A DNA stretch of 64,000 nucleotides from Fervidobacterium sp. UBA5837 (lineage in GTDB: Bacteria; Thermotogota; Thermotogae; Thermotogales; Fervidobacteriaceae), in NCBI GenBank assembly GCA_002432805.1, contig DJGV01000005.1, positions 4,645 through 68,644 of the forward strand, written 5' to 3'. The translations under genes were made by a program, and so were the position numbers. Below are positions 1-10,383 of the stretch, piece by piece (position 1 is the stretch's first letter; each line of letters starts with the position of its first letter). The notes under the pieces are model-generated. The model was given only the letters and a program-made list of their open reading frames with translations. It was not told the DNA's origin and searched no databases.

Positions 1-639
1 TCTTGTTGGTTCAGGTAGCTTGTAACCTCTAATAAGTGATTTTACAAATGACAACGCACTGCCTGGATCGCATAAATGTCCGGGAGAGATGTAGATAGGA
101 TTTGTCTTCTTCTTAGAAAGGTAGCAGTATCCAATTAGGTTACCGATTCCGTCAAAGATAGGCTCTGCCTGTCCAACACGTGTTGGTTTATCACACACGC
201 CGTATAACCTACTTTTTGCTACTCCAATCGACGGAATATCGAGCAAAACGCCTATGTGACTTGCAATTCCAAAACTTCGAGGATGAGCTATACCTTGACC
301 GTCAAATATCAAAACATTCGGTTTGATGGATGATTTCCTCAAGCATTCGAGAATAACTGGTGCCTCACGAAACGCTAAAAGGCCAGGGATGTATGGAAAT
401 TCCAGCATGGCCTTTTGACTTATTATATCCACGATGTTTAACTCATTGTCCAAGATTACGAGTACACCCAATGCATACTTATCTGAATAACTTACATCCA
501 ATCCGCCGATGTACTGTATCTTCTGTGTTTCAAGTTCTTTTATTTTCAAGCTCTTTGACAAATTCTTCTGTATTTCAATGGCACTTTGTATATCTTTTGG
601 GAACAAAAACTCCGAATCTAGTTCATTGATATCACACAT
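1..639 (-). CDS. nfi: Endonuclease V (deoxyinosine 3'-endonuclease), 3' end cut by window edge
   Basis: Repair nuclease that nicks DNA near deoxyinosine. Reading the minus strand from the ATG at 639 gives 213 codons open to base 1, so the C-terminus is missing. The conserved blocks are visible: GLDVSY with the first catalytic Asp, FPYIPGLLAFREAP with the PYIP wedge loop and the catalytic Glu, and LIFDGQGIAHPR with the second Asp and the following His. A GGTGA element lies about a dozen bases before the ATG. The upstream transporter gene ends only 27 bases away, so the two are probably co-transcribed. The family assignment is firm because all motifs are intact. Confidence 0.92.
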   Translation of the reverse strand, partial: MCDINELDSEFLFPKDIQSAIEIQKNLSKSLKIKELETQKIQYIGGLDVSYSDKYALGVLVILDNELNIVDIISQKAMLEFPYIPGLLAFREAPVILECLRKSSIKPNVLIFDGQGIAHPRSFGIASHIGVLLDIPSIGVAKSRLYGVCDKPTRVGQAEPIFDGIGNLIGYCYLSKKKTNPIYISPGHLCDPGSALSFVKSLIRGYKLPEPTR

Positions 640-666
640 AGCTATTAATTCATCACCAATATTTGA

Positions 667-1965
667 TCATTTCATTATTTCAAGAAGCAACAACATGTAC
701 ACATTTGATAAGGTCAAACTGATTGCAACGGCAACGGAACCAAATTTTATGAAATCCTTAAAAGATACATCGATTCCCTTGTGTTTCTTCAGTAACGACA
801 ATCCAACAACATTTGCAGATGCTCCAACTGGTGTCAAGTTTCCCCCCAGACAAACGCCTAACGAAAGTGCATACCAAAGCGGTTGAATGTTCGAAAATGC
901 ATCTGGATTCATCTGTGGTAATTGCTTTATAACAGGTATCATTGTAGCTGCAAATGGTATGTTATCTATGAAACCAGACACGATACCGGAAATCCAAACA
1001 ATCATACTTGAAAGCATGACTTTTGAACCTTTCGAAATGTTGACCAAGAACGTCGCAATGTCACTCATGATACCAACTTTCTCCATAGCCCCTGTAATGA
1101 TAAATAGTCCAAGGAAGAAGAAGATTACTTCCCACTCGACTTTCGATAGGAACGGCTCTATTTCTTTCCTTTCGAAAATCAGAAGGCTAAAGAATCCTGC
1201 CATTAAACTGATTATCGAGCTTTCTAAATTCAATTGCTTTTGCAATAAAAACAAGACTATAACCGTCACTAAAAAAAATGAAGAAGCTAAAAACCTTCCC
1301 TTATTCTGTATTGCTTTACTCTCGTCAAAACTATCTATAAACTCTCTCGGAACTTCTTTCCTGAAATCTTTACCTGACATGAAGATAAATGCCAAATCTA
1401 TCAATAACAGTATTATTAGGTTCACAGGTACCATGTACAACGCAAATTCCAGAAACGGTATTTTCGCTGCAGAGGTAATCAATATGTTCGGTGGGTCACC
1501 AATTGGTGTCATGGCACCACCTATGTTCGAAGCAAGTATTTCCGCCATTACGAATGGTGTTGGGTTGATAAGTAGTATATCGGTAATTGCAAAAGTCACT
1601 GGTATGAATATAAGAATAGTTGTCACGTTGTCGATGAACGAGGAAACCACAGCAACTATAAAAGTAAGTGCAAAAAGTAGGTTTGCTGGCTTAGTCCCGG
1701 CCACTTTCACGGTTCTAATCGCGAGATACTGAAAAACGCCCGATTCTTCCATAACCCTTACGAAGATCATCATACCAACCAAGAAAAGCAATGTATTTAT
1801 GTCTATAGTTTCTTGAAGCCCTTCGTACGGATTAGGAAAGATCCTCATAAGCAAAAGTAAGAGGCCACCAGCCATAGCAACGATAGTTTTGTTGATCTTC
1901 CCGCTAATAACAAAATACATAACGATAGCAAAGACAGCTAAGACTACAAATTTCGTGAGCATCAC
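667..1965 (-). CDS. ArsB/NhaD-type (ion transporter superfamily) membrane transporter
   Basis: A 432-residue polytopic inner-membrane protein with about a dozen hydrophobic segments. It has the two-fold pseudo-repeat of the ArsB/NhaD (COG1055-like) superfamily: DNVTTILIFIPV with GDPPNI in the first half, and DNIPFAATMIPV with GGNLTPVGASANVV in the second. Relatives move arsenite, citrate or sodium in exchange for protons; the substrate cannot be read from sequence. No arsR, arsA or arsC lies nearby, which argues against a dedicated arsenite pump. The gene starts at GTG or the adjacent ATG, both overlapping a GAGGTGATG element. A related but divergent transporter lies just upstream. Confidence 0.85.
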   Translation of the reverse strand: MMLTKFVVLAVFAIVMYFVISGKINKTIVAMAGGLLLLLMRIFPNPYEGLQETIDINTLLFLVGMMIFVRVMEESGVFQYLAIRTVKVAGTKPANLLFALTFIVAVVSSFIDNVTTILIFIPVTFAITDILLINPTPFVMAEILASNIGGAMTPIGDPPNILITSAAKIPFLEFALYMVPVNLIILLLIDLAFIFMSGKDFRKEVPREFIDSFDESKAIQNKGRFLASSFFLVTVIVLFLLQKQLNLESSIISLMAGFFSLLIFERKEIEPFLSKVEWEVIFFFLGLFIITGAMEKVGIMSDIATFLVNISKGSKVMLSSMIVWISGIVSGFIDNIPFAATMIPVIKQLPQMNPDAFSNIQPLWYALSLGVCLGGNLTPVGASANVVGLSLLKKHKGIDVSFKDFIKFGSVAVAISLTLSNVYMLLLLEIMK

Positions 1966-2034
1966 CTCGATAGAGTGTGCACCATGCTTTTTAACCTAGA
2001 TTTTCTTCATTAATTGTATGTGTCCGCCTACGTT

Positions 2035-3267
2035 TCACAATAGATACTTGAAAACAAGAAATGCCGTTGAGATTATACCACTAAGCATAACCGGCTTCAA
2101 CATGGAAGATAAAAATTCAGAAAAGGTTAAAGTTCTCTTCTTATAGTTTTTTAACACGTTGCTGCCAACGATGTTGCACATAGACGCGACTGGTGTCAAA
2201 TTGCCACCAATTCCTACTCCAAGGGCAAGTGCCCAATAAAGGTCAATAGGGGCACCTAAAGAAACAAGTTTCCTAATTATCGTAACATAAAGCAACGTAA
2301 CTGGTAGTGCACTTAAAAATCCTGTCAGCAAAAGTGATGACCATAGAATGATTATCACAAGTAAGAGAGATGTCTTTATCGGTTCGAACAAGTTAATAAG
2401 TGGTGCAAAGATCTCTAGCTTTTCTAATGCTCCATTCAACATATATAGACCAGCAATCAAAAACAAAGTGTCCCAGTCGACTTCTGAAATGACAGATTGA
2501 AAATCGGTACCTTCAACAAAGAGCATGATTAAGGCTCCAACGAGAGTTATAAATCCAAGTTCAAGACCAACTTCTTCGTGTAAAGCCATGAGCAACACTA
2601 TGAACATAAAACTAATAAAGTACAAAATCCAGGTATTGTTTTTCTGCATACTACTCTCAGTAATTTGCGCTTTGTAAGTGATCTTCTTGAAATTTCTATT
2701 TAGTACAAGAATTTGTATTATGAGAACCACGAAGCCAATAGGCATAAGATTGTATATAAATGACATGAAGTTGAGATTTGATACTGCATATATAACGATG
2801 TTTGGAGGATCGCCAATTGCCGTTGTCATACCGCCAAGGTTTGAAAAGAATATTGCATTAATTGTCAGTAACTTGTAATCTATATCCGTTATATCAGCTA
2901 TGTATAGTAGTATCGGTATGAATATTAGTATCGTTGTGACATTGTCGAGCAAACTTGACAGTATGAATACTGCAACATCTATGAGCAATATCGCTAATAT
3001 CATGTTCCCCTTGCTGAATTTAACGATCCTCTCAGATATTTCGTTGAATACGCCATGCTTTTTTAAAATCGATATCGTCAGCATCATGCCAAGCAAGATG
3101 AGGAGTGTATTAAAATCGACTATTGCTGGTAGTTTCTCAAAATTGAATTCTCCTAAAAGCAATATTGAAACTATGCCAAACAAGAGTGTTGTGACTGAAG
3201 ATATGTGGGGCTTGAATATGATAAATGCGTACGCTATCGTGTAAATAAAAAGAATGAAAATAGTCAA
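2035..3267 (-). CDS. Second ArsB/NhaD-type membrane transporter
   Basis: A 410-residue inner-membrane transporter of the same superfamily as its downstream neighbour. It carries LDNVTTILIFIPI and IGDPPNIVIY in the first half and GIGGNLTPVASMCNIVG in the second. The second-half DNIPF-type motif is replaced by a divergent LSALPVTLLYV segment, so ion coupling or substrate may differ. The TTG start overlaps the TGA stop of the TPR gene (TTGA) and has an AGGTGAAAGGGA ribosome binding site just before it, indicating translational coupling. Substrate unknown. Confidence 0.82.
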   Translation of the reverse strand: MTIFILFIYTIAYAFIIFKPHISSVTTLLFGIVSILLLGEFNFEKLPAIVDFNTLLILLGMMLTISILKKHGVFNEISERIVKFSKGNMILAILLIDVAVFILSSLLDNVTTILIFIPILLYIADITDIDYKLLTINAIFFSNLGGMTTAIGDPPNIVIYAVSNLNFMSFIYNLMPIGFVVLIIQILVLNRNFKKITYKAQITESSMQKNNTWILYFISFMFIVLLMALHEEVGLELGFITLVGALIMLFVEGTDFQSVISEVDWDTLFLIAGLYMLNGALEKLEIFAPLINLFEPIKTSLLLVIIILWSSLLLTGFLSALPVTLLYVTIIRKLVSLGAPIDLYWALALGVGIGGNLTPVASMCNIVGSNVLKNYKKRTLTFSEFLSSMLKPVMLSGIISTAFLVFKYLL

Positions 3268-4505
3268 TCCCTTTCACCTCGAGATAGAATAAGTAGTTTT
3301 TTCATAAGGATGCTTGCATCCTCTTCAGATATCTTTTCCAGCTCATCAAATTCTTCAAATGGTTTCTGCAATTTTTCGTAGTCTTCTACAGGTTGTTCCT
3401 CTGATTTTGTTTCTTTGTCTTTATTCTCAGAAACTGTATCTGTTATCTTCTTAACTCTTCCAATGAGTTCTGCTTCGATACTTTCTAATTTAAAAGACGT
3501 TACCTCGCTCTGTTCTGTTTCGTCAGATTCATTAGAAATCTTCTTTATCTCATCTATCAAATTCTTGCTCTCGTCTAAAACTTCATTGATTAGCACTTCT
3601 CTATCAATCTCTCCGATAGGGGGCTCAGCATCGAATTCCATATTTTCTAATACATCACTGCTGTCTGTATTCCTCGCAGCTTCAACACTCTTTTCAGGCA
3701 TTCCTTCATTTTTGTTATCGATATTATCAAGTTGTTCGAAGATGTCTTTAAATACATCTATCTCACTATTTATGAGTTCTTCAAAATCAATGACCTTTGC
3801 CCCATTTGGTATCAAATCAAGTTCTGAGGGTGTTTTGTCAATCGAACTCTTTTCGACTTTGTCAGAAGATTGACCGGCTTCACCGGATACCTCAACTGTA
3901 GTGTGTGTATTGGTACTTGCAATTTCTGATTCGGCCCTTTGTGCAGATGCCCTCTGAGATGGTTCCAAAGGAAGTTCGATAACTTTTCTTTTTACTCTAT
4001 AAATCCTATATTCGGCAATCATCAAAACGACAAATATAGTGGAAAATATGACTATTATGATTGCGACATTAGAACTTCCGCTCGATGGTTGTGCAACGGT
4101 AACTGCTGTTGATGTTGGTACTTCATCTTGTGAGACAACTTCGGATGTAGTAGGATTATTCTGCTTTATCCACCTTTTCCACTCATCTTCAATTTGCCGA
4201 GACGATATTGATTCGAGCAAATTCCTGACAAAGTCATTGTCATAACCTGCAAGATAATTTCTTGCTTTATCGTAATTTCCAATCATATAAGCAGATATGC
4301 CCATCTTGAATTTTATCTGTGGGTCGTATCCCTCAAGCGTATTGTCGGCTGCAAGTGCCATTTCGTAGTTACCCAGAGCGGTCTTATAGTCTCCTGATTT
4401 ATATGATAATTCGGCTGCTGAATAATACTCCATCCCGGTTTGTGCCGTAGAAAATCCAATCACAGTTATCAAAATTAGAAAAAAGGCAAGATATTTCCTT
4501 GGCAT
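3264..4505 (-). CDS. TPR-containing membrane protein with long acidic cytoplasmic tail
   Basis: A 413-residue protein of unknown function. Residues 1-21 form a signal peptide or N-terminal anchor. Residues about 24-100 read as tetratricopeptide-like helices (AAELSYKSGDYKTALGNYEMAL). A second membrane segment sits near 147-165 (VAIIIVIFSTIFVVLMIAEY) and is followed by a basic stop-transfer region. The remaining ~245 residues are very rich in Glu, Asp and Ser and look disordered or helical. This suggests a periplasmic TPR domain tied to a cytoplasmic acidic tail. The gene follows rho by about 70 bases and overlaps the next transporter gene by four. The name reflects architecture only. Confidence 0.7.
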   Translation of the reverse strand: MPRKYLAFFLILITVIGFSTAQTGMEYYSAAELSYKSGDYKTALGNYEMALAADNTLEGYDPQIKFKMGISAYMIGNYDKARNYLAGYDNDFVRNLLESISSRQIEDEWKRWIKQNNPTTSEVVSQDEVPTSTAVTVAQPSSGSSNVAIIIVIFSTIFVVLMIAEYRIYRVKRKVIELPLEPSQRASAQRAESEIASTNTHTTVEVSGEAGQSSDKVEKSSIDKTPSELDLIPNGAKVIDFEELINSEIDVFKDIFEQLDNIDNKNEGMPEKSVEAARNTDSSDVLENMEFDAEPPIGEIDREVLINEVLDESKNLIDEIKKISNESDETEQSEVTSFKLESIEAELIGRVKKITDTVSENKDKETKSEEQPVEDYEKLQKPFEEFDELEKISEEDASILMKKLLILSRGERD

Positions 4506-4517
4506 TTTTTACATCGC

Positions 4518-4551
4518 CTCGCTTTCTATGTCTCTTATCGTCTCAAGCGAG
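4518..4551 (-). promoter_or_regulatory. Possible hairpin next to the TPR gene ribosome binding site
   Basis: On the minus strand CTCGCTT and AAGCGAG can pair as a 7-bp stem around a 20-base loop. The 3' arm runs into the GAGGCG that serves as ribosome binding site for the TPR gene. There is no T tract, so it is not an intrinsic terminator. A translational or stability role is a guess. Confidence 0.3.
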
Positions 4552-4578
4552 TACTAAGATTACCAGATTATTAGATTA

Positions 4579-5847
4579 CTATACAGTTTTTTGAGCATCT
4601 ACGAGTGCAAGAAATTCTGTGTTTGTACGAGTTTCTTTCAATTTGGATAGTATGAGTTTGAGTCCTTCTTCCTCTGTCATAGAACTGAGCATTCTTCTAA
4701 GTATCCATATTTTCTTTAAATCAGCAGCAGTTGTAAGGAGTTCATCCTTTCGCGTACCAGAAAGTGATAGATTTATCGCAGGGAATATTCGCTTGTTTGA
4801 AAGTTGTCTTGAGAGGACAAGTTCCATGTTGCCTGTTCCCTTAAATTCTTCAAATATTACCTCGTCCATTTTTGAACCAGTCTCTATGAGTGCCGTTGCG
4901 ATGATCGTCAAACTGCCGCCTTCTCTGGTATTTCTTGCCGCTCCAAAAAAGTGTTTCGGTTTGTAGAGTGCAGCTGGGTCTACACCACCTGTAAGCAACT
5001 TTCCACTTGGTGGTACCGTTATGTTGTAAACACGTCCCAAACGTGTCAAGCTATCTAGTAATACGACAACATGGTTACCATATTCAACGAGTCTTTTACA
5101 CATATCAAGTGTTAATTCTGCTATTTTTATTTGCTTATCCGATGGCATATCAAACGGTGCAGCAATAACCTTTGCATTGACCGATTCCTTTATATCTGTA
5201 ACTTCTTCTGGCCTTTCATCGATTAGTAACACTATCCTTATGGTCTCTGGATGATTCTGAGCTATACCATTTGCCATTTCCTTGAGAATGGTAGTCTTTC
5301 CAGTTTTCGGTGGAGCGACGATCATGCCGCGTTGACCTTTCCCAATCGGTGCAAAAAGGTCTATGAGTCTGGTTGAATATGTTTCTTTCTCTGTTTCGAG
5401 TATGTACCTTTCCTTTGGGTAATCCGGTGTGAGATTTTCAAAATTGACGCGTTCATCGGCAAGCTCTGGGGATTTGTAATTTATTGCTTCGATCTTTATC
5501 ATTGCATTGAAACGCTCTCCTTCTTTTGGAGGACGTATCACCCCTGAGATGATATCGCCAGTGTTCAGATTAAATTTTCTGATCTGTGACTGTGACAAAT
5601 AGATATCCTTCGGACCAGAAAGCATCGTCTCCAGACTTCTGAGAAAGCCATACCCATCGGGCGCAATTTCAAGCACGCCTTCGCCAAAAAAATATCCTTC
5701 CGATTTTGCCTTTGCTTCGAGTATCTCAAATATGAGATCTTGCTTTCTCATAGCAGTGTATCTGGCAATATCATACTTTCTTGCAAGTTCATAGAGTTCT
5801 TTCATCGTCATTTCTTCGAGTTGTTTCATGTTTATTCCTTCACTCAA
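4579..5847 (-). CDS. rho: Transcription termination factor Rho
   Basis: Hexameric RNA-dependent ATPase that terminates transcription. The 422-residue protein has the N-terminal Rho helical domain (MKELYELARKYDIARY), the primary RNA-binding cold-shock-like domain with GYGFLRS, and the ATPase core. In the core are Walker A APPKTGKTT, Walker B VVVLLDSLTRLGR and the C-terminal Q/R-loop regions. The start is a TTG at 5847, chosen because GGAGGTG lies 8 bases upstream; an internal ATG six codons later has a weaker GAAGGA. It sits between upp and the TPR gene in the housekeeping run. It is the short form, without a large insertion in the RNA-binding domain. Confidence 0.97.
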   Translation of the reverse strand: MSEGINMKQLEEMTMKELYELARKYDIARYTAMRKQDLIFEILEAKAKSEGYFFGEGVLEIAPDGYGFLRSLETMLSGPKDIYLSQSQIRKFNLNTGDIISGVIRPPKEGERFNAMIKIEAINYKSPELADERVNFENLTPDYPKERYILETEKETYSTRLIDLFAPIGKGQRGMIVAPPKTGKTTILKEMANGIAQNHPETIRIVLLIDERPEEVTDIKESVNAKVIAAPFDMPSDKQIKIAELTLDMCKRLVEYGNHVVVLLDSLTRLGRVYNITVPPSGKLLTGGVDPAALYKPKHFFGAARNTREGGSLTIIATALIETGSKMDEVIFEEFKGTGNMELVLSRQLSNKRIFPAINLSLSGTRKDELLTTAADLKKIWILRRMLSSMTEEEGLKLILSKLKETRTNTEFLALVDAQKTV

Positions 5848-5915
5848 GTATAAAACACCTCCACGTCATTTCGACAGAGTTTTCAAATCGTTTGATCAGA
5901 TAATCAAAGGCTGTA

Positions 5916-6542
<627 letters not shown>

Positions 6543-7592
6543 TTATCCCTCCACGTTTTGAATTATGCCAAGTTCTTTAAGCTGTTGCTCTATATCGTAC
6601 TGGATAAGCTTGGGTATGATTAAATCCAAGTTTCCATCCATTACAGCTTGAAGATTGTATATCGTAAGATTTACTCTGTGATCAGTCACTCTGTTTTGTG
6701 GAAAGTTGTACGTTCTTATCTTCTCACTTCTCTCACCACTGCCTATTTGATTCTTTCTTTGTGAGGAAACTTTTTCGTCTTGTTCTCTTCTTGCCAATTC
6801 GTACAACTTCGCACGTAGGACCATCATCGCCTTGTCCTTGTTTTGGTGCTGCGATCTTTCAGATTGACAAGTTACCACTATCCCGGTTGGGATGTGCGTA
6901 ATTCTTATAGCTGACTCTGTTTTGTTCACGTATTGCCCACCAGCGCCGGATGCTCTGTACGTATCTATTCGCAAATCTTTCGGGTCTATGAAAACGTCAA
7001 CATCTCTAATTTCTGGGAGTACTGCCACCGTTGCAGTTGATGTGTGTATTCTTCCACCAGATTCTGTAACGGGAATTCTCTGCACTCTATGTACGCCACG
7101 TTCGTATTTCATATAGGTGCCACTATTTTTCCCTTTTATCCTAACAACAACCTCTTTGTATCCACCAAGGTCTGATTTACTCTCATCCAAGATTTCATAC
7201 GACCAGTTCTTAATTTCAGCATATCTTAGATACACTCTAAGAAGATCTCCTGCGAAAAGTGCGGCCTCATCTCCACCTGTTCCAGCACGGATTTCAAGGA
7301 ATACATTTCTGCCTTTGAACTCATCCTCTGGTAAAAGTAATGTCAATATTTCATTAGCCAGCGATTCCGCTTTTTCATCTATCTTTTGTATCTCTCCTTC
7401 ACTTCCAGGTTCTTCTTTCCATAATTCTTTTTCGTCAAGAAGTTCAAAGTATTCATTTATCAGTGAGTCAATTTCTTTGAATTTGGTAAAATCGGATGAA
7501 ACTTTTATCATATCCTTCAATTCGAGATTTTCCATCAATCTCTTTTCTAATTCTTCTATACTACTTTTTGTCCACTCTTTAATACTTTCCAT
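6543..7592 (-). CDS. prfA: Peptide chain release factor 1
   Basis: Releases the nascent chain at UAA and UAG codons. The protein shows the RF1-type PxT tripeptide ([14 protein letters not shown]), the catalytic GGQ in [15 protein letters not shown], and the [18 protein letters not shown] segment of class I release factors. I take the ATG at 7592 as the start (349 residues), because it overlaps the pilT stop as TGATG and has AGGA six bases before it. An in-frame ATG at 7607 is possible but lacks a spaced ribosome binding site. The GGQ glutamine would be the usual methylation target; no prmC gene lies in the window. Confidence 0.96.
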   Translation of the reverse strand: MESIKEWTKSSIEELEKRLMENLELKDMIKVSSDFTKFKEIDSLINEYFELLDEKELWKEEPGSEGEIQKIDEKAESLANEILTLLLPEDEFKGRNVFLEIRAGTGGDEAALFAGDLLRVYLRYAEIKNWSYEILDESKSDLGGYKEVVVRIKGKNSGTYMKYERGVHRVQRIPVTESGGRIHTSTATVAVLPEIRDVDVFIDPKDLRIDTYRASGAGGQYVNKTESAIRITHIPTGIVVTCQSERSQHQNKDKAMMVLRAKLYELARREQDEKVSSQRKNQIGSGERSEKIRTYNFPQNRVTDHRVNLTIYNLQAVMDGNLDLIIPKLIQYDIEQQLKELGIIQNVEG

Positions 7593-8650
7593 CAAATTCC
7601 TGTCCATCCTATCTTCTTTGCCACCTCCTCAGGTTCCCTAGCAAAGTCAACAACCGTCTCTTTTGAAATTATGTTGGAAAAATACGCTTTCAAGAGCGCG
7701 TCATCGAACAATACATTTCCTTGCTTTTGGGCAGTCTGCATGATACTTTCTATTTGGTGTATCTTCCCTTCTCTTATCAGGTTTTTGACTGCCATATTTG
7801 CTACAAGCACCTCAACTACTGGAACTAGTCCTGTACCCTTTTTTGGAACTAGTCTTTGAAATACGACACCGATCAACGTATTTGCTAATTGAAGGGAGAT
7901 TTGTTTTTGTTGGTGGGCTGGAAAGACATCAACGATTCTCTCAGGTGCCGTTGCCGCAGAGTTTGTGTGGAGTGTGGCAAGTACCAAGTGACCAGTTTCT
8001 GCAGCGGTGAGTGCAAGTGCTATCGTTTCCAAGTCCCTCATTTCTCCAACAAGTATGATGTCCGGGTCCTGCCTGAGTGCATATTTAAGACCGTCGCTAA
8101 AACTTTGAGTGTCCCTCCCTAATTCTCTCTGATGTATCAGTGAATTCTTGTTCTCAAAGACGTATTCTATAGGATCCTCTATCGTTATTATGTGGTATGC
8201 GTACTTTGAATTGATATAATCGATCATCGCAGCTAACGTTGTAGATTTACCACTACCTGTTGGTCCTGTCACTATGACCAGTCCAGAATCTTTATCACAA
8301 AAATCCCTCAGAACAGTTGGAATGCCAAGCTCTTCAAAAGTCCTAATCTTCTTCGTAATGATCCTCAATGCAAGCGCCGGGTTACCTCTTTCATAGTACA
8401 GATTTGCCCTTATCCTAACATCTTCAAATCCAAAAGAAAAATCAGTCTCCTTATTTCTGCCCTCTATGTCACTATCTCCGAGCAGGTGTTCTATGATACC
8501 AGTTAAATCATTACCTGTAAGCGCTGGGTAGCCTTGCATCCTTACTAAATATCCGTCTACCCTGATTATTGGTAGATTGTTTACGGACAGGTGTATATCT
8601 GTGGCTCTGGCTGATTTAGCCTTTAGTATTATATCGTAAATATCAAACAT
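7592..8650 (-). CDS. pilT: PilT-type twitching motility / retraction ATPase
   Basis: Hexameric secretion-type ATPase that powers retraction of type IV pili. The 352-residue protein has Walker [11 protein letters not shown] near residue 130, an aspartate box around [10 protein letters not shown], Walker [15 protein letters not shown], the His box [13 protein letters not shown], and a C-terminal [10 protein letters not shown] segment matching the PilT AIRNLIRE signature. The ATG follows GAGGTGATTGC. No pilin, pilB, pilC or pilM-Q genes are near. It lies between dnaX and prfA, so its partners must be encoded elsewhere. Confidence 0.93.
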   Translation of the reverse strand: MFDIYDIILKAKSARATDIHLSVNNLPIIRVDGYLVRMQGYPALTGNDLTGIIEHLLGDSDIEGRNKETDFSFGFEDVRIRANLYYERGNPALALRIITKKIRTFEELGIPTVLRDFCDKDSGLVIVTGPTGSGKSTTLAAMIDYINSKYAYHIITIEDPIEYVFENKNSLIHQRELGRDTQSFSDGLKYALRQDPDIILVGEMRDLETIALALTAAETGHLVLATLHTNSAATAPERIVDVFPAHQQKQISLQLANTLIGVVFQRLVPKKGTGLVPVVEVLVANMAVKNLIREGKIHQIESIMQTAQKQGNVLFDDALLKAYFSNIISKETVVDFAREPEEVAKKIGWTGI

Positions 8651-8691
8651 GCAATCACCTCATTCGATAAAGTAGTCTACTAACTAAAAAA

Positions 8692-10332
8692 TCATTCAAG
8701 TGGACCAAATAGCATTTTCAGCTTTTCAACAACTGGGTCTTGCATCTCACTTGATATTTCAACTATGACTTGCCTGTTTAGTCCGGTCTTGTTTTTGTAA
8801 AGAATCGCTATTTCGTCCTTCTTCTCCCTTATGATTTCATAGCTGAACTGTTTGGATTCATCAAAGACAATCCTAATGGAATCTTCATTTTCGTACACGG
8901 TCGCTAAAGAGAGACCTACGAATATTGACAAATCTCCGTTTAATTTTAAATCTTCCAACACTGCTTTAGTTGCGACTCCAAATTGCTTATTTTCACTATC
9001 TTTCTCGTTCTGTGCATTTTGGCTATTTTCTTGTGACTGTGAGAGCCCCTCTACAAACTGTTCCCCTTTTTGCTCACTAAGGCTGCTAATTGAATTGTGA
9101 TCAGTAAATCTTGTTGTTTTATCTACCGTTTTATCAAGAACATCTTTAGAGCTATCTTCTGAATTTGGCTTCATATTTGAAACGGTGTTGACTTCAGTAA
9201 TTCGATTTTTACCATCACTTGATTCAGCGCTTTTGACGATATTCTTCGTTTCTCTCTCTGTAAATTGTTTTGAAATGTTTGAAATGTTTGAAATATCTGA
9301 AATATTTATACCATTTCCTGATTTTGGTTGAACAGCTGATTGAAGTTTTTCCACAAGATTTGCGAATAGAAGTTTTGCAATCAAAAGCTTCTCTTCACCA
9401 TATTTTAATTCTTTCATTATTCCAAAGAACTCCATCGATAAATTCGTCATTAAATTAGTCTTTTTTTCGAGTGAGTATTCGATGAGCTGATTTAGAAATG
9501 TATCGTAGTCTCCCCTTTCGATATAGACTTTCTCAGTTATGTCAAGAACGGTATGTAACTCTCCTTCCAATATGGCATCTACAAATCTACTTACAATTTC
9601 CTCGCTAACTAATCCCAATGCCTCATCAACAGCCTGTGCTGTTACTTCTCCGCCTGTGTATCTAATGACCTGTTCAAGAATTGATAACGCATCGCGAAGG
9701 CCACCAGATGCTCTTTTTGCAATTTTTAACAAAGCATCATCGCTTATGTCGAATCCTTCTATCGCAGAGATTTTTTTGAGCCTATTTACTATTTCCTCAC
9801 TTGAAATGTTCTTAAATTCCAAAACTTGGCAACGGGATGTAATAGTTGGCGGAATCTTCTCAGGATTAGTTGTGGCAAGTATAAATACAACATGCGACGG
9901 TGGCTCTTCTAAAGTCTTGAGTAACGCGTTGAAGGCCTCGCGTGTCAACATGTGCACTTCATCTATTATGTACACTTTGTACTTACCCATTGCTGGACTG
10001 AAATTGACACCATCTCTTATCCTTCTTATTTCGTCTATGCCTCGATTTGACGCCGCGTCTAGTTCTATTACATCGAGATGTGAACCATTGTCTATGGCTT
10101 TGCATGAAGCACATTCGTTGCAAGGTTCAGAAAATTGATTCTTCTCACAATTTAGCGACTTTGCAAGCAATCTTGCAGTGGTCGTTTTTCCCGTACCACG
10201 CGGACCTGCAAAGATGTAAGCATGTGATATCATTCTTTTCTCAAGTGCATTTCTTAGTAACCTCATTATGTGTTCTTGGCCAACGATTTGTGAGAATTGA
10301 ACAGGACGGTATTTTCTATATAGTGCTTCCAT
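8692..10332 (-). CDS. dnaX: DNA polymerase III subunit gamma/tau
   Basis: Clamp-loader ATPase of the replicative polymerase. The protein (546 residues from the ATG at 10332, which has GAGGTGA eight bases upstream) shows Walker A GPRGTGKTTTAR, the zinc-binding cysteines ending in CNECASC, the DEVHML box, SRCQVLEF (sensor/arginine finger region) and a Ser/Asn-rich linker before a C-terminal domain. Codons 289-291 contain an A-AAA-AAG heptamer in the reading frame used for E. coli dnaX frameshifting. A -1 shift there gives one more codon and then TAA. Such a product would end at 292 residues, inside the collar domain, so its function is unclear. Confidence 0.95.
   Translation of the reverse strand: MEALYRKYRPVQFSQIVGQEHIMRLLRNALEKRMISHAYIFAGPRGTGKTTTARLLAKSLNCEKNQFSEPCNECASCKAIDNGSHLDVIELDAASNRGIDEIRRIRDGVNFSPAMGKYKVYIIDEVHMLTREAFNALLKTLEEPPSHVVFILATTNPEKIPPTITSRCQVLEFKNISSEEIVNRLKKISAIEGFDISDDALLKIAKRASGGLRDALSILEQVIRYTGGEVTAQAVDEALGLVSEEIVSRFVDAILEGELHTVLDITEKVYIERGDYDTFLNQLIEYSLEKKTNLMTNLSMEFFGIMKELKYGEEKLLIAKLLFANLVEKLQSAVQPKSGNGINISDISNISNISKQFTERETKNIVKSAESSDGKNRITEVNTVSNMKPNSEDSSKDVLDKTVDKTTRFTDHNSISSLSEQKGEQFVEGLSQSQENSQNAQNEKDSENKQFGVATKAVLEDLKLNGDLSIFVGLSLATVYENEDSIRIVFDESKQFSYEIIREKKDEIAILYKNKTGLNRQVIVEISSEMQDPVVEKLKMLFGPLE
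9460..9466 (-). promoter_or_regulatory. A-AAA-AAG slippery heptamer in dnaX
   Basis: The minus strand reads GAA AAA AAG ACT AAT in frame, giving the classic -1 heptamer A AAA AAG. After a -1 shift the next codons are GAC then TAA, the same layout (one extra codon, then stop) as in E. coli dnaX. I see no strong upstream Shine-Dalgarno stimulator and no clear downstream hairpin. The site is real; its use is unproven. Confidence 0.4.
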
Positions 10333-10383
10333 GTGATTTTTCACCTCAGAATCTGCTTGTATATTTGGATTGATGGATTAACC

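Noticed and set aside
887..1732. Long plus-strand open frame opposite the first ArsB/NhaD-type transporter
   Set aside because: It is antisense to a gene with clear family motifs and has no recognisable domain or ribosome site; composition mirrors the membrane-protein codons.
667..3267. Arsenite resistance operon
   Set aside because: Both transporters belong to the ArsB/NhaD superfamily, but no arsR, arsA or arsC gene is nearby and the superfamily covers many substrates.
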